From positions 1-64,000 of the forward strand of contig NZ_LR699555.1 of assembly GCF_902459535.1 (NCBI RefSeq): a stretch of 64,000 bases of DNA, written 5' to 3'. The stretch is from Paraburkholderia dioscoreae. GTDB taxonomy: Bacteria > Pseudomonadota > Gammaproteobacteria > Burkholderiales > Burkholderiaceae. Both the position numbers and the translations under genes were made by a program. A model generated the notes under the pieces. It searched no databases, was not told where the DNA came from, and worked only from the letters and a program-made list of their open reading frames with translations. This document shows positions 16,470-24,316 of this stretch, piece by piece; within the stretch, counting starts at the first letter, position 1; every line of letters starts with the position of its first letter.

Positions 16470-16763
16470 TCACAATTTGCGACCGTCAGGTCCGCCGCGG
16501 CCACGGTACAGCAGGCGACTGAGCAGCGTTGCAATGCTCGACACCGCAGCACAACCGAGAGCAGTTGGCGAGAGTCCATGGAGCAGGAGTTCCGCGATGG
16601 CTATTAGGGCGAACGCCATCTGTACCGTGCCCAGGAGAAATCGAACCGGCCCCCAGAGCAGAGAGTGCTTTTTTTGTGTGCCCGGCACCGCCGCCGCAGA
16701 CGGTCTGTGATGACCGTGCCGATGGCCACCGACAGTTCTAACGCGATGACCGGAGAATTTCAT
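16470..16763 (-). CDS. Possible small membrane protein
   Basis: A 97-residue frame with a His/Arg-rich N-terminal third (HRVRTVGGHRHGHHR) and two hydrophobic segments (FLLGTVQMAFALIAIAELLL and LSPTALGCAAVSSIATLL) ending in a basic tail. I do not recognise it. It lies between phoB and the second arsR on the same strand. The His-rich stretch could be metal binding. Start uncertain; it may also be non-coding. Confidence 0.4.
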   Translation of the reverse strand: MKFSGHRVRTVGGHRHGHHRPSAAAVPGTQKKHSLLWGPVRFLLGTVQMAFALIAIAELLLHGLSPTALGCAAVSSIATLLSRLLYRGRGGPDGRKL

Positions 16764-16826
16764 GAACGTAACGGCGCTTTCGCCTGGATGTGGATCGCAT
16801 TCGTTGACGAGCAAAATTGGCCGGCG

Positions 16827-17555
16827 TTACGCAGCCTTTTCCATTCGTCGTGGCTGCGGCTCTCGAGACAGCCTGTAACCACTACCGCGAACGGTTTCGA
16901 TGATGGCGTCGTAGCCGACCGGTTTCAGTGCCGCCCGTAGTCGCTTGATGTGCACGTCGATAGTTCGTTCCTCGATGAACACATGGTCGCCCCACACCTG
17001 ATCAAGAACAAGCGTACGGCTGTGTACGCGCTCGGGATGCGTCATGAAAAAGTGAAGCAGCTTGAACTCGGTCGGCCCAAGATGCACAAGAAGTTCCGCA
17101 TCGTCGTCCTTCACGAACAACCGCCGCGTCGCCGGGTCCAGGGTGAGGCGGCCGATAGTGACCGCGTCGTCCGTCAACTGTGGCGCTCGCCGGCGCAGGA
17201 CCGCCTTGATACGGGCGACAAGCTCTTTGGGCGAGAACGGCTTGGCAAGATAGTCGTCCGCGCCAGCTTCGAGGCCATCCACGCGGTCCTGCTCTTCATC
17301 TCGAGCCGTCAGCATGATGACCGGCACGTCGCGAGTCCTGAAGTCAGCGCGAAGCTGACGCATGAACTGGAGCCCGGACACGCCTGGCAGCATCCAGTCC
17401 AGCACAATCAGGTCGGGCAGAACTTCCGCTATCAGCGCGCTCGCGACCGTGACGTCCCGAGCTGGCAGCGGGTGCATGCCGGCATGCTTCAGGTTGGCAG
17501 CAAGCAACTCGATGATGGCAGGTTCGTCTTCGACTATCAGCACGCTGATTTGCAT
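16827..17555 (-). CDS. phoB: PhoB-type response regulator of the phosphate regulon
   Basis: An OmpR-class regulator of 242 residues. The receiver has phosphoacceptor Asp in LPDLIVLDWMLPG (about 54), VPVIMLTARDEEQDRVDGLEAGADDYLAKPFSPKEL as the PhoB-type signature region, and a C-terminal winged helix (ERTIDVHIKRLRAALKPVGYDAIIETVRGSGYRL). It binds Pho boxes when phosphate is low. It is the last gene of a pstSCAB-phoU-phoB array. The sensor kinase phoR, normally next to it, is missing here, so it must be phosphorylated by a kinase encoded elsewhere or respond to a different input. Confidence 0.9.
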   Translation of the reverse strand: MQISVLIVEDEPAIIELLAANLKHAGMHPLPARDVTVASALIAEVLPDLIVLDWMLPGVSGLQFMRQLRADFRTRDVPVIMLTARDEEQDRVDGLEAGADDYLAKPFSPKELVARIKAVLRRRAPQLTDDAVTIGRLTLDPATRRLFVKDDDAELLVHLGPTEFKLLHFFMTHPERVHSRTLVLDQVWGDHVFIEERTIDVHIKRLRAALKPVGYDAIIETVRGSGYRLSREPQPRRMEKAA

Positions 17556-17567
17556 ATTGGCTCCCCC

Positions 17568-18281
17568 TTAGTCCTTGGTATCCAGCGCACGGCGCTCGAG
17601 TTCATCCTGTGACAGGTGACGCACGTCCGTGCCCTTGACGACATAGACAATGAATTCAGCGATGTTCGTCGCATGGTCGCCAATACGCTCGATGGCCTTG
17701 GCGACGAACAGATAGTCGAGCCCGACGGATATGCTCCGGGGGTCTTCCATCATGTAGGTCACGAGCTTGCGGACAAACGCGCGAAACTCTTCGTCGATGG
17801 CCTGGTCGTCGCGGACAATCTGCGCTGCGGCGACAGTATCCAGTCTCGCGAATGCATCCAGCGCCCGGCGCAAGATGTGCGTCGCCATTTCCCCCGACAG
17901 CTTGATTTCGGCGATGTTGATGGTCCGCGCTGCGCTGTCTGCGGCGATGCGTCGCGTGCGTTTCGCAATCTTGCGGGCCTCGTCCCCGGCGCGCTCGAGA
18001 TTGGTGATGGTCTTCGAAGCAGCCATCAGCAACCGGAGGTCTTTGGCGGCTGGCTGGCGACGAGCGATGATGTTGCTCAACTCTTCATCTATCTGGATTT
18101 CCATCGCGTTCAAGCGATGCTCGTCGGCGATAACCTGCTCAACAATATCGAGGTCGAAGGTGTCCAGCGCCTGCATCGCACGAGCAATCTGTTGTTCCAC
18201 CAGGCCGCCCATCTCGAGCAGCCTGGTGGATACCAGATTGAGGTCGGCGTCGAACTGGCTGGAGAGGTGCTTGTCGGACAT
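17568..18281 (-). CDS. phoU: PhoU phosphate-signalling protein
   Basis: PhoU couples the PstSCAB transporter to PhoR/PhoB signalling and restrains phosphate uptake. The 237-residue protein is all-helical with two repeats of the PhoU domain. Metal-cluster type motifs are present as ERAGDEARKIAKRTRR (about 95) and ERIGDHATNIAEFIVY (about 200). It starts MSDKHLSSQFDADLNLVSTRLLEMGG, typical of the family, 9 bases after pstB. Confidence 0.93.
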   Translation of the reverse strand: MSDKHLSSQFDADLNLVSTRLLEMGGLVEQQIARAMQALDTFDLDIVEQVIADEHRLNAMEIQIDEELSNIIARRQPAAKDLRLLMAASKTITNLERAGDEARKIAKRTRRIAADSAARTINIAEIKLSGEMATHILRRALDAFARLDTVAAAQIVRDDQAIDEEFRAFVRKLVTYMMEDPRSISVGLDYLFVAKAIERIGDHATNIAEFIVYVVKGTDVRHLSQDELERRALDTKD

Positions 18282-18290
18282 TTTCGCTCC

Positions 18291-19064
18291 CTAGCCGAAG
18301 CGGCCGGTAATGTAATCCTCGCTCGCTTTCTGGGTCGGCTTCGAGAAAATCTGCTCGGTAGTGCCGAACTCAATGAGCTTCCCCAGATGCATGAACGCCG
18401 TGTGTTCCGAGACGCGGGCCGCCTGTTGCATGTTGTGAGTGACGATGACGACCGTGTAGTGTTTGCGCAGCGCATGCAGCAGGTCTTCAATCTTGCCGGT
18501 TGCTATCGGGTCCAGCGCGGAAGTCGGTTCGTCCAGAAGCAGCACTTCGGGGTCGATGGCAAGCGCCCGGGCAATACACAGGCGCTGCTGTTGGCCCCCG
18601 GAGAGCGCTAGCGCACTCTGGTCGAGCTTGTCCTTGACCTCATCCCACAGCGCAGCCTGCCGTAGCGCGAATTCGACGCGTTCCTCGAGTTCGCTGCGTG
18701 TCAATGCTTCGTGGTGAGTGATGGCCAACGCGACGTTGTCGTAAATCGACATCGTAAATGGCGTGGGCTTCTGAAAAACCATCCCGACCATCAACCTCAA
18801 CTCGTTGAGTTTGAAATGCGTGTCGAGGATGTTCTTTCCGTCAATCTCGACACTGCCGGTAGCCGTCTGCTCCGGATAAATCGAGTACATCCGGTTCAGA
18901 ACCCGCAGCAGTGTCGACTTGCCGCAGCCTGATGAGCCGATGATTGCGGTGACTTCCCTATCCGGGAAATCGACGTTGACGTCGTACAGCGCCTGACGTC
19001 GGCCGTAGTGGAAATTCAGTCCGCGCACAGAGATACGCGCTTTGGTCGTCCGGGCGGTTGGCAT
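18291..19064 (-). CDS. pstB: PstB phosphate ABC transporter ATPase
   Basis: ATP-binding subunit of the high-affinity phosphate importer, 257 residues. Walker A is GSSGCGKST, the signature LSGGQQQRLCIARALA, Walker B VLLLDEPTSALDP and the switch histidine VIVTHNMQQAARVS. The C-terminal FGTTEQIFSKPTQKASEDYITGRFG is the PstB signature. The start at 19064 directly follows the pstA stop; an in-frame ATG 15 bases earlier (19079) overlapping pstA is an equal candidate. Confidence 0.95.
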   Translation of the reverse strand: MPTARTTKARISVRGLNFHYGRRQALYDVNVDFPDREVTAIIGSSGCGKSTLLRVLNRMYSIYPEQTATGSVEIDGKNILDTHFKLNELRLMVGMVFQKPTPFTMSIYDNVALAITHHEALTRSELEERVEFALRQAALWDEVKDKLDQSALALSGGQQQRLCIARALAIDPEVLLLDEPTSALDPIATGKIEDLLHALRKHYTVVIVTHNMQQAARVSEHTAFMHLGKLIEFGTTEQIFSKPTQKASEDYITGRFG

Positions 19065-19065
19065 C

Positions 19066-19929
19066 TTAACGGGAGGCATGAGCGCGATTGAAGAAGGTGC
19101 GGGACAGGATGGCCAGTGCCAGGACAAAGACCGTCATCAGGAATGCGCCGGCCCACGCCAGAGTGTGCCAGGCTTCGTAGGGACTCATCGCGTACTGAAA
19201 GATGACGACCGGAATATTGGCGAGCGGGCCGTTCGGCGTCGTTGACCAGTACTGGTTGTTCAGTGCGGTAAAGAGCAGCGGCGCAGTTTCCCCGCTAATT
19301 CTGGCGACGGCGAGCAACGCGCCAGTCACGATGCCGGCGCTCGCAGCCTTGAGCAGAATGCGAGAACTGATTTTCCAGCGGGGGATGCCAAGCGACAGTG
19401 CGGCCTCACGCATGCTGTCCGGAATCAGTTGGAGCATCTCATCGGTAGTCCGGATGACGACCGGCAACATGATGATGGCAAGTGCTACCGCTCCGGCCCA
19501 GCCTGAGAAGTGGCCTATCTGACGCACGATGAGTTCGTAGGTGAACAGGCCGATGACAATCGACGGTGCGCTCAGAAGGATGTCGTTGACGAAGCGCACG
19601 ACTGCACCAAGGCGCGTACGGCGTGCGTACTCAGCCAGATAGATTCCTGCCATCAATCCGAGCGGCACGCCGATGAGAGACGCGATACCTATCATCAGAA
19701 AGCTACCGTACAGCGCGTTCAGAAGCCCCCCTTGTTGACCAGGTGGCGGTGTCATCTGAGTGAAAAGGCTCGGCCCGAGTGCCGCGAAGCCGTTTATCAC
19801 GGTCGTCGCGAGAATCCAGAACAGCCAGAACAGACCAAAAAGCGTCGACAGGACCGATAGGACGAAAACAACGTTGTTCGTCATACGCCGCCGACGGAAT
19901 TTCTTCATGTCGAAGGTTGTGTCCATCAC
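19066..19929 (-). CDS. pstA: PstA phosphate ABC transporter permease
   Basis: One of two membrane permeases of the Pst importer, 287 residues with six hydrophobic segments. The ABC permease coupling loop appears as EAALSLGIPRWKISSRILLKAASAGIVTGALLAVARISGETAPLLFTA, diagnostic of PstA. It overlaps the end of pstC by 4 bases and is followed by pstB. The cytoplasmic N-terminus MMDTTFDMKKFRRRR is basic, as usual. Confidence 0.94.
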   Translation of the reverse strand: MMDTTFDMKKFRRRRMTNNVVFVLSVLSTLFGLFWLFWILATTVINGFAALGPSLFTQMTPPPGQQGGLLNALYGSFLMIGIASLIGVPLGLMAGIYLAEYARRTRLGAVVRFVNDILLSAPSIVIGLFTYELIVRQIGHFSGWAGAVALAIIMLPVVIRTTDEMLQLIPDSMREAALSLGIPRWKISSRILLKAASAGIVTGALLAVARISGETAPLLFTALNNQYWSTTPNGPLANIPVVIFQYAMSPYEAWHTLAWAGAFLMTVFVLALAILSRTFFNRAHASR

Positions 19930-20957
19930 TTCGCTCCTTCCATGCTGTTCAGGCGCAGCAGCAAAATCTTTGCCAATGCCAGGACAATGAACGTGACCAC
20001 AAAGAGGACAAAGCCCAGCGCGATGAGCGACGACAGGTAAATGGGCGAATCGGCTTCGGTGAACTCATTGGCGAGGGTCGCCGCGATGGAGTTGCTGGGG
20101 TCCATCAGCGAAACGCTCAGGTCGTGGGCGTTGCCCAGCACGAAGGTCACCGCCATTGTTTCGCCCAACGCTCGACCGAGACCCAGGAAAATGGCCCCGA
20201 TGACCGCTGAGCGCGTGTATGGAAGAACGACCTTTCGAATCACTTCCCACCGCGTTGCCCCGAGCGCGAAAGCAGATTCTTTGAGCATCTGTGGCGTCGC
20301 GGAAAAGACGTCGCGCATCACAGCGGTGATGAAAGGGATAATCATGATGCCGAGAATCAGGCCGGCCGGCAGCAGGCCGAGACCAATGGGCGCGCCCGAG
20401 AACAGCGGGCCAATCAGCCACACATTGCCAAACGTGCTGATGAGCCAGGGCTCAACATGGTCGGCAAGTACTGGGGCGAACACGAACAGGCCCCACATGC
20501 CGTAGATGATGCTGGGAATTGCAGCGAGCAGCTCGATTGCCGTGCTGACAGGTCCCTTCATCCAGCGCGGTGCGATTTCCGTGAGAAACATCGCAATGCC
20601 GAAGCTGATTGGGACCGCTATGAGCAACGCCAGGAACGAACTCACCAGCGTGCCGTAGATTGGAATCAACGCGCCGAATTTGTGGGCCACGGCATCCCAA
20701 TCGGTGCTGACGAGAAAATGCCAGCCGAACGTCTGGAACGCGAGCCGGCCACCCCACAGCATCGAGAACGCGACGCCAGATAGCAGGACCAGGACGAATA
20801 TCGCTGCGCTAAAGGCCGCAAACCAGAACATGCGGTCCGCCGCCGCGTCGGGTAGCCAGCGCTTGCGAGCCCGAAACGTCAGCTCGGTTCCGAGGACGGT
20901 GCCCTTTCGGCGCTCACCGTCTAACCCTTTGGCCAGTTCTTCAGCAGTAGTAGGCAT
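19926..20957 (-). CDS. pstC: PstC phosphate ABC transporter permease
   Basis: The second Pst permease, 343 residues from the chosen start, with six or more hydrophobic segments. The coupling loop is KESAFALGATRWEVIRKVVLPYTRSAVIGAIFLGLGRALGETMAVTFVLG. The start at 20957 is preceded by AGAGG at about 9 bases; the ATG 6 bases earlier is too close to that site. It lies 62 bases after pstS and overlaps pstA by 4 bases. Confidence 0.93.
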   Translation of the reverse strand: MPTTAEELAKGLDGERRKGTVLGTELTFRARKRWLPDAAADRMFWFAAFSAAIFVLVLLSGVAFSMLWGGRLAFQTFGWHFLVSTDWDAVAHKFGALIPIYGTLVSSFLALLIAVPISFGIAMFLTEIAPRWMKGPVSTAIELLAAIPSIIYGMWGLFVFAPVLADHVEPWLISTFGNVWLIGPLFSGAPIGLGLLPAGLILGIMIIPFITAVMRDVFSATPQMLKESAFALGATRWEVIRKVVLPYTRSAVIGAIFLGLGRALGETMAVTFVLGNAHDLSVSLMDPSNSIAATLANEFTEADSPIYLSSLIALGFVLFVVTFIVLALAKILLLRLNSMEGAK

Positions 20958-21019
20958 GAACATTTCCTCTACTGGTGGCGGGTGCCATCGGCCCCGCGCC
21001 ACCGTGGGTTGCGGGACCG

Positions 21020-22048
21020 TCAGAACTTGAAGTTGGTCGACCAGTATGTCTCAATTTGCTTGACGAGCGGCTCCGGCAGCGGAACGTAGTCAAGGGACTG
21101 GGCCTGCTGCTGCCCCTTCTCGAGCGCCCAGCGGAAGAATTCGATAGTCGCTTTGGATTGGGCGGCGTTCTTCGGCTGCTTGTACATGACGATGAACGTC
21201 GTGGCTGTGACCGGATAGGCATCAGCACCCGCTGCGTCAGTCATCACGAGGTCGAAATCCTGCGCCTTGGTCCAGTCTGCTGTCGCCGCCGCTGCCTGGA
21301 ACGATTTCGCATTCGGCTCGACGAAATTGCCGGCCTTGTTCTGCACGGAACCGTAGGTCATCTTGTTCTGCAGCACGTAGGCATACTCGACGTATCCGAT
21401 GGAGTTTTTCAGGCGGTTCACGTAGGCTGCGACGCCCTCGTTACCTTTGCCGCCGACGCCCGTGGGCCACGCGACGGACGTACCTTCGCCGACTTTGGTC
21501 TTCCATTCCAGGCTGACCTTCGAGAGGTAGTTGACCCAGTTGAAAGTGGTGCCAGAACCATCGGAGCGGTGCACCACGGTGATGGTGGCGTCCGGCAGCT
21601 TCAGACCCGGGTTGGCTTTCGCAATGGCCGGGTCACTCCACTTCTTGATTTTGCCCAGGTAGATGTCCGCGAGAACGGGCCCGGTGAAACGAATCTTGCC
21701 CGGCGTGACACCTTCGATATTTACGACCGGAACGACGCCACCAATGACGGAAGGAAATTGACCCATCTCCTTCGCTTTCAGGTCCTCGATGGACATCGGC
21801 ATATCGGTCGCACCGAAGTCGACGGTAGCGGCCTTGATTTGAGCGATGCCGCCGCCTGAGCCAATCGACTGGTAATTGACCTTGATGCCCGAAGACTGGT
21901 TGTAGTCTGAAGACCACTTCGAGAGAATGGGGTACACAAAGGTGGAACCGGCGCCGGTGATTTCTACCGCGTGGGCGGCGACCGCGAAGGTTGCCACCAC
22001 TACAGCACCCGCCAGACGTTGCACGAACCGCGTATTCATCTTGGTCAT
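21020..22048 (-). CDS. pstS: PstS periplasmic phosphate-binding protein
   Basis: The 342-residue protein starts with a signal peptide (RLAGAVVVATFAVAAHAVE) and continues with the family motif ITGAGSTFVYPILSKW. Phosphate ligands are in GSGGGIAQI and VVHRSDGSGTTFNWVNYLS, which carries the discriminating Asp/Ser/Gly set. It binds phosphate in the periplasm and gives it to PstCA. In arsenic islands a specific PstS may also favour phosphate over arsenate. First gene of the pst-pho operon, behind a Pho box. Confidence 0.95.
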   Translation of the reverse strand: MTKMNTRFVQRLAGAVVVATFAVAAHAVEITGAGSTFVYPILSKWSSDYNQSSGIKVNYQSIGSGGGIAQIKAATVDFGATDMPMSIEDLKAKEMGQFPSVIGGVVPVVNIEGVTPGKIRFTGPVLADIYLGKIKKWSDPAIAKANPGLKLPDATITVVHRSDGSGTTFNWVNYLSKVSLEWKTKVGEGTSVAWPTGVGGKGNEGVAAYVNRLKNSIGYVEYAYVLQNKMTYGSVQNKAGNFVEPNAKSFQAAAATADWTKAQDFDLVMTDAAGADAYPVTATTFIVMYKQPKNAAQSKATIEFFRWALEKGQQQAQSLDYVPLPEPLVKQIETYWSTNFKF

Positions 22049-22113
22049 CCTCAGTAAGTAAGCATCATTTCCATAAAACTAGATACGTTACGACTGTCGG
22101 GATGCTAAGTATA

Positions 22114-22135
22114 GTTCGTGACATTCAGGTGACAA
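22114..22135 (-). promoter_or_regulatory. Pho box upstream of pstS
   Basis: On the minus strand TTGTCACCTGA is followed directly by ATGTCACGAAC, two 11-base Pho-box units with TGTCA spaced 11 apart, about 66 bases upstream of pstS. A further pair of weaker units (CGTCACATAAA and TTTCATAAAGC) lies at 22143-22164. This supports PhoB control of the operon. Confidence 0.7.
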
Positions 22136-22220
22136 GGGTTCGGCTTTATGAAATTTATGTGACGAGCGGATTGCCCCGTAGCCGCTGAGGCATGATGCGG
22201 ACGGGGCAACTTGCCGCACA

Positions 22221-22250
22221 TCGACATTTCCATTATATTAGAGATGTCGA
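22221..22250. promoter_or_regulatory. Probable ArsR operator and promoter of arsC-acr3
   Basis: A 30-bp interrupted palindrome: arms TCGACATTTC and GAGATGTCGA (9 of 10 pairs) around an AT-rich centre. A promoter fits, with -35 TTGCCG at 22211-22216 and -10 TATATT at 22234-22239, spaced 17. The operator covers the -10, as expected for ArsR repression of arsC-acr3 starting at 22289. Confidence 0.6.
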
Positions 22251-22288
22251 TATAACAAGCCGCTGCCTGAAACAGGCTGGAGAATCTC

Positions 22289-22804
22289 GTGACCGAACAC
22301 CGCAAATACAACGTCCTTTTCCTCTGTACGCATAATTCCGCGCGCTCTATCCTTGCTGAAGCGGCGCTTAATCAGCTCGCGAGTGACCGGTTCGTCGGCT
22401 ACAGCGCCGGCAGCCATCCCGGGACGGCTCCGAACCCTTATGCACTTGACCTGCTGCGTTCGCAGGGGATTTCGACCGAAGGGCTGCGCAGCAAGAGCTG
22501 GGACGAATTCGCTGAAGACGGCGCACCGCAAATCGACTTCATTTTTACGGTTTGCGACAACGCAGCCGGCGAGGTATGCCCGATTTGGCCCGGTCACCCT
22601 GCGAAAGCACACTGGGGCGTGCCCGACCCGTCGACGGCCGAAGGCTCGGACGACGACAAGCGCAAGGCATTCCTGCAGGCCTATGTTCAGATGAGGAAGC
22701 GCATCGAGCTCTTCACGAATCTGCCATTCGAAAAGCTGGACCGCATCGCAATCCAGCAGGAAATGCAGAGCATCGGTACGTCGCTGCGCGAAAAAGGAGA
22801 GTAA
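22289..22804 (+). CDS. arsC: Arsenate reductase ArsC, low-molecular-weight phosphatase type
   Basis: Reduces As(V) to As(III) for export. The 171-residue protein has the LMW-PTPase P-loop LFLCTHNSARSILAEA (C14-x-x-x-x-x-R20). More Cys lie in FTVCDNAAGEVCPIWPGHP (about 90-98), the pattern of the thiol-cascade ArsC. Arg and Asp of the phosphatase core are in WGVPDPSTAEG. Coupled to thioredoxin or a mycothiol/glutathione-like system, it is followed after 2 bases by acr3, so reduction and efflux are linked. Confidence 0.9.
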   Translation: MTEHRKYNVLFLCTHNSARSILAEAALNQLASDRFVGYSAGSHPGTAPNPYALDLLRSQGISTEGLRSKSWDEFAEDGAPQIDFIFTVCDNAAGEVCPIWPGHPAKAHWGVPDPSTAEGSDDDKRKAFLQAYVQMRKRIELFTNLPFEKLDRIAIQQEMQSIGTSLREKGE

Positions 22805-22806
22805 CG

Positions 22807-23880
22807 ATGGCAGGCAGTCAAACCGCTGCAAAAGCAGCGCGGCCGGCACCCAGCGGAATCGGATTCTTCGAACGCTATCTGTCCGTATGGGTCGCGCTGT
22901 GCATTGTGGTTGGCATTGTCCTCGGCAAGTTGTTGCCTGGCACCGTGCACACCGTTTCGACGCTTGAAGTCGCCCACGTCAACATCCCGGTCGGGATTCT
23001 GATTTGGGTCATGATTATTCCGATGCTGCTGCGCATCGACTTCGCCTCGCTGGGAAAGGTTCGCAACCAGGTGAAAGGCATCGGCGTGACGCTCGTCATC
23101 AACTGGGCGGTCAAGCCATTCACCATGGCATTTCTGGCGTGGGTCTTCGTGCGACACGCGTTCGCGTCGCTGTTGCCTGCAGACCAGTTGGACAGCTACG
23201 TCGCCGGCCTCATCCTTCTCGCTGCGGCGCCCTGCACAGCGATGGTCTTCGTCTGGAGCCAACTGACAAAGGGTGACCCGTACTTCACGCTGTCGCAGGT
23301 CGCGCTGAATGACCTGATAATGGTGTTCGCGTTTGCCCCTGTTGTCGGACTCCTTCTCGGCATCTCGAACATCACGGTGCCGTGGGATACGCTGCTGACT
23401 TCCGTGGTGCTCTACATCGTCATCCCGGTCATCATCGCCCAGATTGTCCGCAAAGCTCTCCTACGCCAGGGCGAGCAGGCTTTCCAGCGAGCGCTGTCGA
23501 AGATTGGCCCGTTCTCCATCGCTGCACTGCTGCTGACGCTGGTATTGCTCTTCGCGTTTCAGGGCGAGCAAATCATTGCTCAGCCGGTGGTTATCCTGCT
23601 TCTCGCAGTGCCCATCCTGATTCAGGTGATTATCAATTCGTCGCTCGCCTACCTGGCGAACCGACAGCTCGGCGTGCCGCACGACGTCGCTGCTCCGTCC
23701 TGCCTGATTGGCGCGTCCAACTTTTTCGAGTTGGCGGTTGCGACAGCAATCAGTCTGTTCGGACTCAAATCTGGCGCCGCATTGGCGACTGTCGTGGGTG
23801 TACTTATCGAAGTACCGCTCATGCTCGTCGTCGTCAAGGTGGTCAACTCATCGCGACACTGGTACCAGCGGACGTCGTAA
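22807..23880 (+). CDS. acr3: Acr3-type arsenite efflux permease
   Basis: A 357-residue membrane protein of the ACR3/BART superfamily with ten hydrophobic segments. The conserved Cys is in ILLAAAPCTAMVFVWSQLTKGDP (TM4) and the conserved Glu in ASNFFELAVATAISLFGL (TM9); both are required for As(III) transport in studied members. The start at 22807 is preceded by AGGAG that overlaps the end of arsC. It is the only dedicated As(III) exporter in the island; no arsB and no arsA ATPase is present. Confidence 0.93.
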   Translation: MAGSQTAAKAARPAPSGIGFFERYLSVWVALCIVVGIVLGKLLPGTVHTVSTLEVAHVNIPVGILIWVMIIPMLLRIDFASLGKVRNQVKGIGVTLVINWAVKPFTMAFLAWVFVRHAFASLLPADQLDSYVAGLILLAAAPCTAMVFVWSQLTKGDPYFTLSQVALNDLIMVFAFAPVVGLLLGISNITVPWDTLLTSVVLYIVIPVIIAQIVRKALLRQGEQAFQRALSKIGPFSIAALLLTLVLLFAFQGEQIIAQPVVILLLAVPILIQVIINSSLAYLANRQLGVPHDVAAPSCLIGASNFFELAVATAISLFGLKSGAALATVVGVLIEVPLMLVVVKVVNSSRHWYQRTS

Positions 23881-23901
23881 CTGACTCAGGCGTTTCCCGG
23901 A

Positions 23902-23943
23902 GAAGGTGTCGGTGCCGCATGAATGCGGATCGACGCCTTCTTT
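23902..23943 (+). terminator. Terminator-like nested hairpin after acr3
   Basis: Outer arms GAAGGTGTCG and CGACGCCTTC (9 of 10 pairs) enclose a perfect CCGCAT-GA-ATGCGG stem, followed by TTT. It lies 21 bases after the acr3 stop, between convergent acr3 and acyP. Confidence 0.6.
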
Positions 23944-23965
23944 CACCAGAGCGATTTGCTTACCT

Positions 23966-24274
23966 TCACAGGGTGGGCAAGCGCTCGAAATTGTCAAAGC
24001 GGGCAAACGGTGGCGGCATCTCGGTTACCTCAAGCGCTTCGACAAGCGCAGCGGACATGCCTTCGCTGAGCCAGGCGCACAGGGCGGCCACCTGCTCCGG
24101 CGAGCCCTGCAGCATTGCTTCTACTGAACCGTCTGTTCGGTTGCGGACCCAGCCTGTGACGCCCAGCTCTCGCGCGCGGCGGACGCAGGCCTCCCGATAG
24201 CCCACGCCCTGCACCTGGCCGAGCACCTGCACCAGTCGGGTCTCGAGCGGCTCGTCCTTGTCGTGAGATTCCAT
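23966..24274 (-). CDS. acyP: Acylphosphatase
   Basis: Acylphosphatases hydrolyse carboxyl-phosphate bonds. The 102-residue product has the substrate-binding Arg in GQVQGVGYREACVRRARELG and the catalytic Asn in GWVRNRTDGSVEAMLQG, both in their usual places, so it should be active. It is the last gene of the leftward aioX-aioS-aioR array, 42 bases after aioR. Its presence in an arsenite-oxidation locus is unusual; hydrolysis of acyl-phosphates or labile acyl-arsenates is conceivable but only inferred. Confidence 0.85.
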   Translation of the reverse strand: MESHDKDEPLETRLVQVLGQVQGVGYREACVRRARELGVTGWVRNRTDGSVEAMLQGSPEQVAALCAWLSEGMSAALVEALEVTEMPPPFARFDNFERLPTL

Positions 24275-24316
24275 GCGCGTGCTCCCGTTGCGTGCCGACG
24301 CACCTGCGAGGGCGGT

